A DNA stretch of 64,000 nt from Chroococcus sp. FPU101 (GTDB lineage: Bacteria > Cyanobacteriota > Cyanobacteriia > Cyanobacteriales > Microcystaceae), in NCBI RefSeq assembly GCF_017312365.1, contig NZ_BLJI01000019.1, positions 25,336-89,335 on the forward strand, given 5' to 3'. The stretch's first letter is position 1, and every line of letters starts with the position of its first letter. Made by a program: the position numbers and the translations under genes. Under the pieces are notes generated by a model, which worked only from the letters and a program-made list of their open reading frames with translations, made no database searches and was not told the DNA's origin. Shown piece after piece: positions 45,540-54,750 of the stretch.

Positions 45540-47393
45540 TTAATTGTTTTTTTGTTCTTCCATCAATAAAATTACCCCTTGGATTGTTTGTCGATTGTCA
45601 ATCAGGGGTGTAAAATTAACTCGACATTGAATAGCTTTACCGCGACGGTTAACCGCGTCTAAGATAACTTCTGTTGGCTCATTGGCAGCCAGACAATTCC
45701 GTATCAGCGGTAAAATTGGATCGACAGATAAACCGATATCCAAATTAAGAAAATACGTTCCCTGCACTTCATCACCCCGTAAACCCCACAAATCCTCAGC
45801 CTTGTCATTCCAGATTAAGATCCGCAAATCTTGATCGATTACTATCACACCACCCTGCATACTCCCTAAGATAGATGACAAAAAGGAATTTGCTGAGTTA
45901 AGTTCGGTCGTGCGTCGGTGCAGTTCTTCATTGAGGGTTTGTAATTCTTCATTAGAGGATTGTAATTCCTCGTTTATCGTTTCTAACTCTTCGTTAGTAG
46001 ACTGCAATTCCTCGTTAGTGGTTTCTAATTCTTCATTAGAGGATTGTAATTCCTCATTAGTGGTTTCTAATTCTTCATTAGTCGATTGTAATTCCTCATA
46101 CGCCATTTCTAGCTCTTGGTTCGAGTGTTCGAGTTCCTCTTGCAGACGCTTAAACCCAGATACATCGGTAAAAGTAATCGTCGCCCCCATCAAACTGCCA
46201 TTGAGGTCAAACAGGGGGGCTAACTGCACATCATAATATTGTGTCTCTCCCGAATTTGGTGTCCATTCCACATCTTTGAGGGTGATGATGCGGCATTCAC
46301 TATAAACTTGCTCAAGACAAGAGCGTAACTCAACAGGGCGGTAAGACAATTCTAAATCTTGTAGGGGGCGATTAATATCTCTCGTCACCAGTCCAAATAA
46401 GTTTCTTGCTCGTTCGTTGGCTAATATTAAAAGACTATTAACATCAACAACAATTTGAGCAACAGGGTTAGCATCAAAACTCGCATCTCTTAGACGAACG
46501 TGTCGAGACAAATAACTACCCTCCTCATCTTCACTTTCATTGTTGATCAGCAGTATACGCGATCGCATATTGGCTCGCGGCATCTGGCTAAAAATCCGCA
46601 ATTTTAGGTCTACTGGCGTAAAAAAGTTACTATGGCTCAAGAGCATTTCTGCTTTACCCAAAAAAAGAAAGCCATTGTCATTGAGGGCAAAGTGAAAACG
46701 GCTAATGATTCGAGCTTGGGATTCTGCATTAAAATACATCAAGGTGTTACGACAGACCAGCAGATCAATGCGAGAGATGGGCGCATCATGAACTAAATTA
46801 TGACGGCCAAAGATGACGCTACGACGTAAATCTTTACGAAATGTATAGTTACCATTAGTCTGGTCAAAATATTTATCAAGAAGTTCTTCTGGAACACTAG
46901 CGATTTCTTTTGCACTGTAAGACGCATAGCGGGCTACGTTAAGTGCTTCCTCATCGAGATCAGTCGCATAAATTTTGACTCGATTTTTAAATGTCTCTAT
47001 TCCCAGTGTCTCTGCTAGAATCATGGTTAAGGTATAGGCTTCTTGACCCAATGCACATCCTGCCGTCCAAACTCGAATGAGTTCGTTATTTTTTTTGCGT
47101 TCAACAATGCGGGGAATGATTTCGCTACTGATATAGTCCCCGGCTGGGCGATCGCGGAAAAAAGAAGTTACATTGATTAGTATTGTATTAAATAACTCAG
47201 AAAATTCTTGCGGGTGGACTTCTAGGTGATCTAAATAGTCGCTAAAATCATCGACACCGATCACTTGCATCCGTTTTCGGACTCGACGCATCAGACTAGC
47301 CCGTTTATAGCCTGTAAAATCAAATCCTCGAGCTCGTTTGATGTAGGTGAGCAATGATTCTAAGCCTGCTGAGTTCTGCTCTGAGTTACTCAT
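45540..47393 (-). CDS. CheR-type methyltransferase with PAS domains and long coiled coil
   Basis: 617 residues. CheR domain (about 1-270): YKRASLMRRVRKRM, NVTSFFRD, SAM site RVWTAGCALGQEAYTL and DLLVCRNTLMYF. Then a PAS (about 300-400; RDASFDANPVAQIVVDVNS), a coiled coil of 14-residue repeats (about 410-495; EELQSTN EELETTN units) and a second PAS (about 505-610). It would methylate glutamates, but no chemoreceptor is nearby. Its ATG overlaps the end of the CheB-CheB gene by 8 bp, so translation is coupled. This pairing of CheB and CheR-PAS resembles stand-alone sensory CheB/CheR modules of unclear target. Confidence 0.92.
   Translation of the reverse strand: MSNSEQNSAGLESLLTYIKRARGFDFTGYKRASLMRRVRKRMQVIGVDDFSDYLDHLEVHPQEFSELFNTILINVTSFFRDRPAGDYISSEIIPRIVERKKNNELIRVWTAGCALGQEAYTLTMILAETLGIETFKNRVKIYATDLDEEALNVARYASYSAKEIASVPEELLDKYFDQTNGNYTFRKDLRRSVIFGRHNLVHDAPISRIDLLVCRNTLMYFNAESQARIISRFHFALNDNGFLFLGKAEMLLSHSNFFTPVDLKLRIFSQMPRANMRSRILLINNESEDEEGSYLSRHVRLRDASFDANPVAQIVVDVNSLLILANERARNLFGLVTRDINRPLQDLELSYRPVELRSCLEQVYSECRIITLKDVEWTPNSGETQYYDVQLAPLFDLNGSLMGATITFTDVSGFKRLQEELEHSNQELEMAYEELQSTNEELETTNEELQSSNEELETTNEELQSTNEELETINEELQSSNEELQTLNEELHRRTTELNSANSFLSSILGSMQGGVIVIDQDLRILIWNDKAEDLWGLRGDEVQGTYFLNLDIGLSVDPILPLIRNCLAANEPTEVILDAVNRRGKAIQCRVNFTPLIDNRQTIQGVILLMEEQKNN
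45921..46147. repeat. Coding tandem repeat of the CheR coiled coil
   Basis: DNA repeats of about 21 and 42 bp that encode alternating ELQSTNE/ELETTNE heptads. They lie in frame within the gene. Their high similarity could allow copy-number change by slippage. Confidence 0.7.
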
Positions 47394-49086
47394 CTTTATC
47401 CACTAAATTGATTAAAAAAGAAGCAATTTCATTCAAGGGAACAATTTGATCGACACATTCCGTATTAATGGCGGCTTTCGGCATTCCGAAATACTCCGAG
47501 GTCGTTCTGTCTTGTGCAATGACAAAACCATTCATTTTTTTAATCGCTTGGATGCCCATTGCTCCATCTGAACCCGTACCTGTTAGAATAACAGCGATCG
47601 CCTGTTCTTGAAAACTAGCTGCCACAGATTCTAGTAATAAATCCCCGCTTGGCCGCAAAAAGTTCACTAATTCGGCTTGAGAGAGTGAAATCGTTTGATT
47701 GGGGTTGATCAAAAGATGTTGATCGGGTGGCGCGATGTAGACCTGTCCTGGTGTTAGTTTATCCCCTGTTTCTGCTTGTTTTACCTTTAATTGAGTACGT
47801 CGACTCAGGATATTAGCCAGTTGGCTTGGGTATTGGCGAGCGAGATGCTGTACGATGACCACTGGGGCGGGAAAATCTACATTTAGTCCCGAGAGAATTT
47901 CACCTAAAGCGTTTACCCCACCTGCGGATGCACACAAAGCAACGATTTTCAAGTTTAAACTATTTTCGGTATTTAAAAGATTTTCGCTCTTATAAAGCTG
48001 TATAGTATGATCGTGTTGGGCTAACTCGTCTTCTGATAAATCGATATTAGCGTTATCAGTCCGAGTCAACTGATTATTACTCGTTGATAAGTTTTCATTG
48101 CCTTCTTCTCTGAGGAGCAGTTGTCGAACGAGACTTGCTCTATCTTTCGCATCTTCTCCTTGTTGTCGAAAACGTTTTGCAGAATAGGGACGATTGTTTG
48201 TTTCGGCTTGTTTTGCCATTTTGAAGGTTAGATCTGCTTTTTCTTCTAAGGCTCTGAGTGCATTCCAAAACGCTTCTTCTAATTGTTCAGATTGAGATGC
48301 AATAAGGCTATGAGGCGAATAAGCGTGACCTGTGCGACAACGAAAACGCATGATCTTGTCTTCATCGAGTTCCCACAAGACTCCACCACAGTCAGGACAA
48401 GCATAGGGTGACGGTTGGCCAGGGCGTTCCATTTTCTGCATCGCCTCTAGTTCTAATTCTGCCATATCCGTTTCTATTTCCATATCGTTAGACACTGGCT
48501 CTACCTCTGATATTTCAATCGGTTGGTTGGCTAACTTTATTAATAGGGGTGAGATTTCAGCTACATTTAATACATAATCAACGTGATCATTTTTGATGGC
48601 GTTTTTCGGCATTCCATCAAACAACGCTTCTTCTGGGTTTTGGACAATGGTTAAACCGCCACGTTGTTCGACAGCAATTAATCCTGCTGTTCCATCATCT
48701 AGTGTTCCCGATAGCAAGGTGGCGACGACTCTAGGCCCGTATACTTTGGCGGCAGTGCGGAATAAAACATCAACAGCGGGGCGCGTATGATTTTCTTTTG
48801 GCCCGCGTGTCAATCGAATGTAACCATTCTTAATAACTAAATGATAATCGGGTGGCGCAATATAAATCTGTCCGTTTTGAATCGGATCACCGTCTTTTGG
48901 GTGATAGGCTTTAATTGAGCCAAAGCGGTTTATAATTTCAGGAAGTCTACTTCTTCCTCTCGGTGGAATGTGTATCACGACAAAGATAGCAGCTGGAATA
49001 TCTTCTGGTATAGTCTGTACTAACTGTTTAATGGCTTCTACTCCTCCAGCAGAAGCACCAATGACTACAATATCGTGTTTTTCCAT
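47386..49086 (-). CDS. Double CheB methylesterase with central zinc-ribbon-like segment
   Basis: 566 residues containing two complete CheB catalytic domains and no receiver domain. Domain 1 (about 4-190): GASAGG with Ser12, His39 in VVIHIPP, acid in SGTLDDG (130-131). The middle (about 225-330) has CPDCGG and CRTGHAYS (Cys230, Cys233, Cys250, His254), a likely zinc site, then a helical stretch. Domain 2 (about 380-560): ASAGG with Ser387, His414 in VQHLARQ, Asp507 in TGTGSDG. The catalytic triads of both look intact. It is the first gene of a coupled pair with cheR. Substrate proteins are unknown. Confidence 0.92.
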   Translation of the reverse strand: MEKHDIVVIGASAGGVEAIKQLVQTIPEDIPAAIFVVIHIPPRGRSRLPEIINRFGSIKAYHPKDGDPIQNGQIYIAPPDYHLVIKNGYIRLTRGPKENHTRPAVDVLFRTAAKVYGPRVVATLLSGTLDDGTAGLIAVEQRGGLTIVQNPEEALFDGMPKNAIKNDHVDYVLNVAEISPLLIKLANQPIEISEVEPVSNDMEIETDMAELELEAMQKMERPGQPSPYACPDCGGVLWELDEDKIMRFRCRTGHAYSPHSLIASQSEQLEEAFWNALRALEEKADLTFKMAKQAETNNRPYSAKRFRQQGEDAKDRASLVRQLLLREEGNENLSTSNNQLTRTDNANIDLSEDELAQHDHTIQLYKSENLLNTENSLNLKIVALCASAGGVNALGEILSGLNVDFPAPVVIVQHLARQYPSQLANILSRRTQLKVKQAETGDKLTPGQVYIAPPDQHLLINPNQTISLSQAELVNFLRPSGDLLLESVAASFQEQAIAVILTGTGSDGAMGIQAIKKMNGFVIAQDRTTSEYFGMPKAAINTECVDQIVPLNEIASFLINLVDKDE

Positions 49087-49275
49087 GCTTTTTTTTAAGT
49101 ACCTTAATGATTAACCCTGACTCCATTGAAAGCTATTTTACTTTTAAAATTTATCTTTAATTTTTAAACTCAAAAATCGTCTTACTTCTGAGCGGCTTTC
49201 TTAAATATAAGTTTTTACTTTTACTTTTTGATAAAACAGAAAGCTATAGTTTCAACATAAAACGTCACTTTTGGC

Positions 49276-50898
49276 TTAACGAGTCCAATTAATCGGTGCA
49301 TTTGAAGATAAATTAAAAGAACAGGCATTTTTCATCGCTTCTGTTTCTCTATCTAATACTTCTTCTACACGACGATAGATTGTTTCTGCTTCTTCCCAAG
49401 AATCTCCAATACAAGTTAGTCCCACTTTGCCGAACTCTGACAAAGCACCCATTAGATGAAAAACGGTTCCTGTTTTACTACTACTATCAAAATGTAACTG
49501 ATTTTCGGTAATAATATCCATTAAATCATCGGAGAGTAAACCTTTATATTGAGGTTTATAGAGATTATCGGAAGCTATGTAATATTTTTCTTCATTTTGT
49601 TGGCTCAAAAACAAACCCGTTTCGTAATTGTATTTACCATTGGTCAACAATTTTAGGGTCATAAAGGGGTGGGTAGTGCCTCCTTTACGAAGATTAATTT
49701 CAATGGCTTCTAGATCCCATGCTAAAGTAATGGGGTCTTGTACAGCGACAAAATCAACTCCGTATCGTTCCATCGCACCTTTTTTCGCTAAAGCTTCTCC
49801 GACTTTTAAGCCAATTTCTTGTAATTTTAAGCGATAAGCATCATCGGCGGGAAATTTACAACCGAGATAAATTTGTCCGTCTGGCCCACCTAAAATTTGA
49901 TCATGGGTAGAAAGTATTTCGACTTGTCCCATCGGACTGATATAACCTTGTACACTGGGGGATCTTTTTTCTTCTCCTTCGATAAATGCTTCAACAATGG
50001 CACCAAGTTCGGGTATTCGACTTGAAAAGGTTTCCCAAGTTTCCTCGGCTGCTTGAAAGCTTAATTTTTCGAGTTGTTTTTCAATTAAATATTGTTTGTC
50101 TTCTAGAGTTGTTGTAGAAATATCTATTTCTTTTGTGATGGGACGTAAATCTAAAACTGCATTTCCTTCACCCGAAAACCCTTCATTGAGTTTGACTACC
50201 ATTCGTTTCAGTGAGGGTTGACGTTCCCATAATTTAGCCGTTTCTAAAATTAATTGGTCTACGGTATCAACTAAGAAGCTACCATCAGGAAAAGGGATCT
50301 CGCATTCTGCAAAAATTTCTCGACTTCCACTCTTAGAACCCCAGTAATTTAAGTGAGGACTCGAAGCTAATAAAGGAACATCTAATTGTAGCGATAATTC
50401 TTGTTCTAAATTGGTAGAATTAAAACAAACCATATAAGATTTGCCAGGGCGTAAAGCTTTACGAATTCGTTCTACTAAGCGCGGACGTTCTAAGATTTTT
50501 TCGGTGAGGGGTCTAAAAGAATTATCGTAGGTGGTTAGTAATAATAAACGATTTCGAGCATGAGAAAACGGAATCCCAGGTAGTAATTGTAAATAATAAT
50601 CTACGCTCATCTGAGAAAGGGGTTGTGATGTGACGTAAATTAATCGGGTTTTGGGATTTCTGAGACGAATCAAAGAAAAGAGTAAGCGTTCTTCGTAGTG
50701 GAGAAAACCAGCGACTTTTTGACCCACTCGTTGATCAATACTAAAAGAAGGGATCACTAGAATATCTTGATCATCTTGTTCTAGAGGATCAGCATTATTT
50801 AGACCTAACAGTTGTAATTGATCTTGTAGTTCTCGAAACCGTTCTGCTTGCAAAGTAAGATTAGCGATCGCTTGCATTTTTTCACCATCCATACCCAT
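49276..50898 (-). CDS. PGM1-like ATP-grasp ligase
   Basis: This 540-residue soluble protein resembles the ATP-grasp peptide ligase-related family (PGM1 type): a lead domain with DILVIPSFSIDQ, then MVVKLNEGFSGEGNAVLDL (ATP-binding lysine and glycine-rich loop), VEAFIEGEEKRSPSVQGYI, and the metal site AWDLEAIEINLRKGGTTHP. The C-terminal part includes GTVFHLMGALSEFGKVGLTCIGDS. PGM1 itself joins a peptide to a nonproteinogenic amino acid in pheganomycin synthesis. Related proteins in cyanobacteria have no known product. It stands alone, so substrates cannot be read from context. Length and motifs suggest an active enzyme. Confidence 0.83.
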   Translation of the reverse strand: MGMDGEKMQAIANLTLQAERFRELQDQLQLLGLNNADPLEQDDQDILVIPSFSIDQRVGQKVAGFLHYEERLLFSLIRLRNPKTRLIYVTSQPLSQMSVDYYLQLLPGIPFSHARNRLLLLTTYDNSFRPLTEKILERPRLVERIRKALRPGKSYMVCFNSTNLEQELSLQLDVPLLASSPHLNYWGSKSGSREIFAECEIPFPDGSFLVDTVDQLILETAKLWERQPSLKRMVVKLNEGFSGEGNAVLDLRPITKEIDISTTTLEDKQYLIEKQLEKLSFQAAEETWETFSSRIPELGAIVEAFIEGEEKRSPSVQGYISPMGQVEILSTHDQILGGPDGQIYLGCKFPADDAYRLKLQEIGLKVGEALAKKGAMERYGVDFVAVQDPITLAWDLEAIEINLRKGGTTHPFMTLKLLTNGKYNYETGLFLSQQNEEKYYIASDNLYKPQYKGLLSDDLMDIITENQLHFDSSSKTGTVFHLMGALSEFGKVGLTCIGDSWEEAETIYRRVEEVLDRETEAMKNACSFNLSSNAPINWTR

Positions 50899-51093
50899 AT
50901 TTTTATTTTATCCACAAATTTTCTTTTTTATTTTAGTTTTGTCTTGTTTCTTAATATAGTTTTCGTTGTCAGTTATACGATTTATTTTACGGGCATCTAT
51001 CTGATGATAGTTGACTTTTAGCGGCTCAAGGACAGAAGTTTTAGTTTAAAATATGATCATCTTTAGTTTAAGCCAGAAAAAACAACTCATTCA

Positions 51094-52128
51094 ATGCAAT
51101 ATAAAAAACTAGGTGATAGTGAATTACAGGTATCTGAAATTTGTTTAGGAACCATGACTTATGGACAACAAAACACCATAGAAGAAGCTCATCAACAATT
51201 AGATTATGCAATTTCTTGTGGCATTAATTTTATCGATACGGCTGAAATGTATCCTGTTCCTCCACGTGCAGAAACACAAGGAAAAACTGAATCATACATT
51301 GGAGAATGGTTAGTTAAACAACAACGCGATCAAATCATTATTGCTACAAAAGTCGCAGGAGGCAGTACACGATTAAAATGGTTACGAAGTGGAAATTTAC
51401 GCATTGATCGAACCAATGTTCAACAAGCAATCGATGATAGTCTAAAAAGATTAAAAACAGATTATATTGATCTCTATCAAATTCATTGGCCCGATCGATA
51501 TGTTCCTCTTTTTGGTTCACCTGATTATGATGTGACACAAGAAAGAGAAACTACACCAATTTTAGAACAATTAAAAATTTTTGCCGATTTAATTCAAGCA
51601 GGAAAAATTCGTTATTTAGGTTTAAGTAATGAAACTCCATTAGGAGTGTGTGAATTTTGCCATATTGCCGAAAAAATGAATTTACCGAAAGTCGTTTCGA
51701 TTCAAAATGCTTTTAGTTTAGTCAATCGAACCTTTCATCTTAATTTAGCAGAAACTTGTCGCTTTCATAACATCAGTTTACTTGCTTATAGTCCTCTCGG
51801 TTTTGGCACACTTACAGGCAAATATTTAGAAAATAACGCGAATGGTCGAATTAATTTATTTAAAGGATTTGGACAAAGATACGATAAACTTAATTTACCT
51901 GAAGCAGTGCAAGCCTATGTTAATGTAGCACAAAAATATAATTTATCCCCCGCACAAATGGCATTAGCTTATGTGAGAAGTCGTTGGTTTGTCACCAGTA
52001 CTATTATCGGTGCAACAACACTTGAACAACTCCAAGAAAACATCAATAGTATTGAGATAGAATTAAGTCGGGAAATCTTACAAGATATTGATGCAGTTCA
52101 TTTTCGCTATCCTAATCCTACGCCCTAA
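51094..52128 (+). CDS. Aldo-keto reductase (Tas-like)
   Basis: This 344-residue NADPH-dependent oxidoreductase has a TIM barrel. The catalytic tetrad is seen as Asp and Tyr in FIDTAEMYP, Lys in ATKVAG and His in DLYQIHWPDRY. The C-terminal cofactor motif is TSTIIGATTLEQLQENI. The sequence is closest in style to the Tas/YeaE branch (PVPPRAETQGKTESYIGEWL). Substrate unknown. It is monocistronic and followed by htpG 130 bp downstream on the same strand. Confidence 0.9.
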   Translation: MQYKKLGDSELQVSEICLGTMTYGQQNTIEEAHQQLDYAISCGINFIDTAEMYPVPPRAETQGKTESYIGEWLVKQQRDQIIIATKVAGGSTRLKWLRSGNLRIDRTNVQQAIDDSLKRLKTDYIDLYQIHWPDRYVPLFGSPDYDVTQERETTPILEQLKIFADLIQAGKIRYLGLSNETPLGVCEFCHIAEKMNLPKVVSIQNAFSLVNRTFHLNLAETCRFHNISLLAYSPLGFGTLTGKYLENNANGRINLFKGFGQRYDKLNLPEAVQAYVNVAQKYNLSPAQMALAYVRSRWFVTSTIIGATTLEQLQENINSIEIELSREILQDIDAVHFRYPNPTP

Positions 52129-52261
52129 TCGTATGGTATTGAGGTACGGGAATCCGAATCTACTCAATGTGGTCATCCGTCGGGCATAATTAGACTAGAA
52201 TCAGCCAAGATGAATGGTAAGAATCCTAAAACTGTAGTTATTAGATAGACTTGAAAGACTT

Positions 52262-54232
52262 ATGACGGTACTCGAAAAAGGTAATATCACGATTCATACT
52301 GAGAATATTTTCCCCATCATCAAAAAATCTCTTTATACCAATCACGAAATCTTTTTACGGGAACTGATTTCTAATAGTGTTGATGCAATTTCTAAGCTAA
52401 AAATGGCATCTCTAGCGGGCGAAGTTACTGGAGATCTACCCGAACCTGAAATTATCCTAAGTGTCGATAAAGATGCCAAAACTCTCTCAATCAGTGATAC
52501 TGGAATTGGAATGACAGTAGAGGAAGTTAAAAAATATATTAATCAGGTTGCTTTCTCTAGCGCAGAAGAATTCGTTCAAAAATATCAAAAAAGTTCTAAT
52601 GATTTAATTGGTCATTTTGGACTCGGTTTCTATTCTGCTTTTATGGTAGCCAAACAAGTAGAAATTGATACCCTATCTTACCAAGATGGCGCACAAGCAG
52701 TACACTGGTCTTGTGATGGTTCTCCCGCATTTGAACTAAGCGAATCTTCCCGTAATACCATTGGAACAACAATCACACTTACTCTACAAGATGATGAAAC
52801 AGAATATCTTGAACCTGCACGTATTCGTCAGTTAGTTTCCACCTATTCTGATTTTATGTCTGTCCCGATCAAATTTGAAGGAGAGACAATTAATAAACAA
52901 CGCGCTTTGTGGAAAGAGTCACCCCAAAATTTAACTAAAGAAGATTATCTTGAGTTTTATCGTTATCTGTATCCGTTTCAAGAAGAACCGCTATTATGGG
53001 TACATTTGAATACAGATTATCCCTTTTTACTCAATGGTATTCTCTATTTTCCCAAACTCAGACCCGATGTTGATGTGACCAAAGGACAGATTAAACTGTT
53101 CTGTAATCAAGTTTTTGTCAGTGATCACTGTGAGGAAATTATACCCGAATTCTTGATGCCACTGCGCGGGGTGATCGATAGTCCCGATATTCCCCTTAAT
53201 GTATCACGGAGTGCCTTAACGAGCGATCGTACTGTACGACGGATTGCAGATTTTATCTCGAAAAAGATTGCCGATCGTCTAAAATCAGTATATTTAGAAG
53301 ATGCTCTTGAATATATCCGTTGTTGGGAAGATGTCGGAACTTTCGTTAAATACGGTTCCATCCGAGACGAGAAATTCAAAAAACAAGTCGAAGATATCCT
53401 GATTTATCGTACTACCTACAAACCCGAAGACACCCCAAAAGTTGAAGTACAAGCAGAGGGTGACGCATGGCAAGATGTATCTAGTACAAGCGATCCACTA
53501 ACATCCGTCGAAAAAGAAGGATACACCACACTAAAAGCATATCTCGATCGCAATAAAGAACGTCATGAAAATCGAGTTTTTTATTGTACAGACTCTGCAA
53601 CCCAAGCAACCTATGTACAACTGTACAAAAATCAGGGTTTAGAAGTTCTATTCTTTGACTCATTCATTGACACTAACTATTTTATTCCCTTCCTAGAAAG
53701 AGAATATACTAACGTCAAATTTACACGGGTTGACTCAGAATTAGATCCTACCCTATTGGAGAAAGATCATTCGAGTGAAATAGTTGATCCAGCAACCAAT
53801 AAAACCCGTAGTGAAGTGATCAAAGAACTCTTTGAGAAAGCCTTAAATAATCCTCGCATCAATGTGCGTGTCGAGTCAATTAAATCCGATGATCCCAAAG
53901 GAACGCCCCCCGCTATGGTATTATTACCCGAAGCGATGCGACGACTCCAAGAAATGACCGCATTGATGCAACAACAAATGATGTCATTTCCTGAAGATCA
54001 TGTCTTAATGGTGAATTCATCCCATCCCTTGATCCAAAATATCCTCAGTCTTAGTCAGGGTAGCATTATTTCAGGAAGTGGTGAATCACCCAGTGCAGAA
54101 TTAGCTAAAAACCTATGTCAACACGTATATGATCTTGCTTTAATTGCCCAAAAAGGCTTTAATGCAGAGACAATGACCTCATTTATCGAGCGTTCTAATT
54201 CGGTGTTGACGAAATTAACTGAAAAGATTTAG
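52262..54232 (+). CDS. htpG: Chaperone HtpG (Hsp90)
   Basis: This 656-residue ATP-dependent chaperone has the GHKL ATPase motifs: ELISNSVDAISKLK (ATP-binding Asn), SISDTGIGMT and GHFGLGFYSAFMVA. The middle domain has the catalytic-loop piece IPLNVSRSALTSDRTVRRIADF. The C-terminal dimerisation region is present, without the eukaryotic MEEVD tail. Cyanobacterial HtpG helps phycobilisome and heat-stress protein handling. No CIRCE element or other heat-shock operator was recognised in the 130 bp upstream. Confidence 0.96.
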   Translation: MTVLEKGNITIHTENIFPIIKKSLYTNHEIFLRELISNSVDAISKLKMASLAGEVTGDLPEPEIILSVDKDAKTLSISDTGIGMTVEEVKKYINQVAFSSAEEFVQKYQKSSNDLIGHFGLGFYSAFMVAKQVEIDTLSYQDGAQAVHWSCDGSPAFELSESSRNTIGTTITLTLQDDETEYLEPARIRQLVSTYSDFMSVPIKFEGETINKQRALWKESPQNLTKEDYLEFYRYLYPFQEEPLLWVHLNTDYPFLLNGILYFPKLRPDVDVTKGQIKLFCNQVFVSDHCEEIIPEFLMPLRGVIDSPDIPLNVSRSALTSDRTVRRIADFISKKIADRLKSVYLEDALEYIRCWEDVGTFVKYGSIRDEKFKKQVEDILIYRTTYKPEDTPKVEVQAEGDAWQDVSSTSDPLTSVEKEGYTTLKAYLDRNKERHENRVFYCTDSATQATYVQLYKNQGLEVLFFDSFIDTNYFIPFLEREYTNVKFTRVDSELDPTLLEKDHSSEIVDPATNKTRSEVIKELFEKALNNPRINVRVESIKSDDPKGTPPAMVLLPEAMRRLQEMTALMQQQMMSFPEDHVLMVNSSHPLIQNILSLSQGSIISGSGESPSAELAKNLCQHVYDLALIAQKGFNAETMTSFIERSNSVLTKLTEKI

Positions 54233-54236
54233 CTGT

Positions 54237-54354
54237 CGTAGGGGTTTGGTTTCCTTTCTCTAATCCACCTAAATTCTTTTATCTGTAATCACAATAACAG
54301 GATTTGGCGACCAAATCCCTACAATAATCCGTAGGGGTTTGGTTTCCAAACCCC
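54237..54354. repeat. Cluster of three dispersed-palindrome copies
   Basis: A half copy GTAGGGGTTTGGTTTCC at 54238-54254, a full copy GGATTTGG-CGA-CCAAATCC at 54300-54318, and a full copy GGGGTTTGG-TTT-CCAAACCCC at about 54334-54354. The outer parts of the first two can also pair with each other. The third lies inside the 3' end of the UPF0175 gene. Confidence 0.7.
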
Positions 54355-54615
54355 ATCATAGATTTGTTCATGTGTTTGACGATCGGCTTCTAAATCTGCT
54401 TCACTGTAAGATAAATCGATTCCCTTATTTTTTAAAAACGCATCGACTTCTAAACGAGTTTTCATCCCTAATAACTCTCGTACTTTACCAACGCTAATAG
54501 AACCATCTCGATAAGCTTCAATAACAATCATCTCAGTTAATCGACGTTCTAAACTTCCCCACTTTGCTTCTAGAGATAAAGCTAAATCATCTGGTAATGC
54601 AATTTGAATTTGCAT
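54319..54615 (-). CDS. UPF0175 family antitoxin-like protein, orphan
   Basis: This 98-residue protein has the UPF0175 pattern: ALPDDLALSLEAKW, RRLTEMIVIEAYRDGSISVGKVRELLGMKTRLEVDAFLKNKGIDLSYSEADLEAD. The family are DNA-binding antitoxins usually paired with a PIN-domain (DUF3368) toxin gene downstream. Here no toxin follows; the 80 bp to htpG hold only repeats. The last residues (WKPNPYGLL) are encoded by a dispersed palindrome, so the natural C-terminus has been replaced or extended by the repeat. Confidence 0.82.
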   Translation of the reverse strand: MQIQIALPDDLALSLEAKWGSLERRLTEMIVIEAYRDGSISVGKVRELLGMKTRLEVDAFLKNKGIDLSYSEADLEADRQTHEQIYDGVWKPNPYGLL

Positions 54616-54750
54616 AGTGTCTTTCTCTGATCAATATTGTATTATTTTACTCAATTCTGCTTTTATAGAATAACAGTTACAATCTTTAACACAAATTTCG
54701 TCAAACTTGCGATAGAGTCATAAAAGCCGTTCCGTCAATTGATTTCATCG

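Noticed and set aside
45921..46147. Regularly spaced direct repeats that look like a CRISPR array
   Set aside because: They are in frame and encode coiled-coil heptads of the CheR-PAS protein; there are no unique spacers or cas genes.
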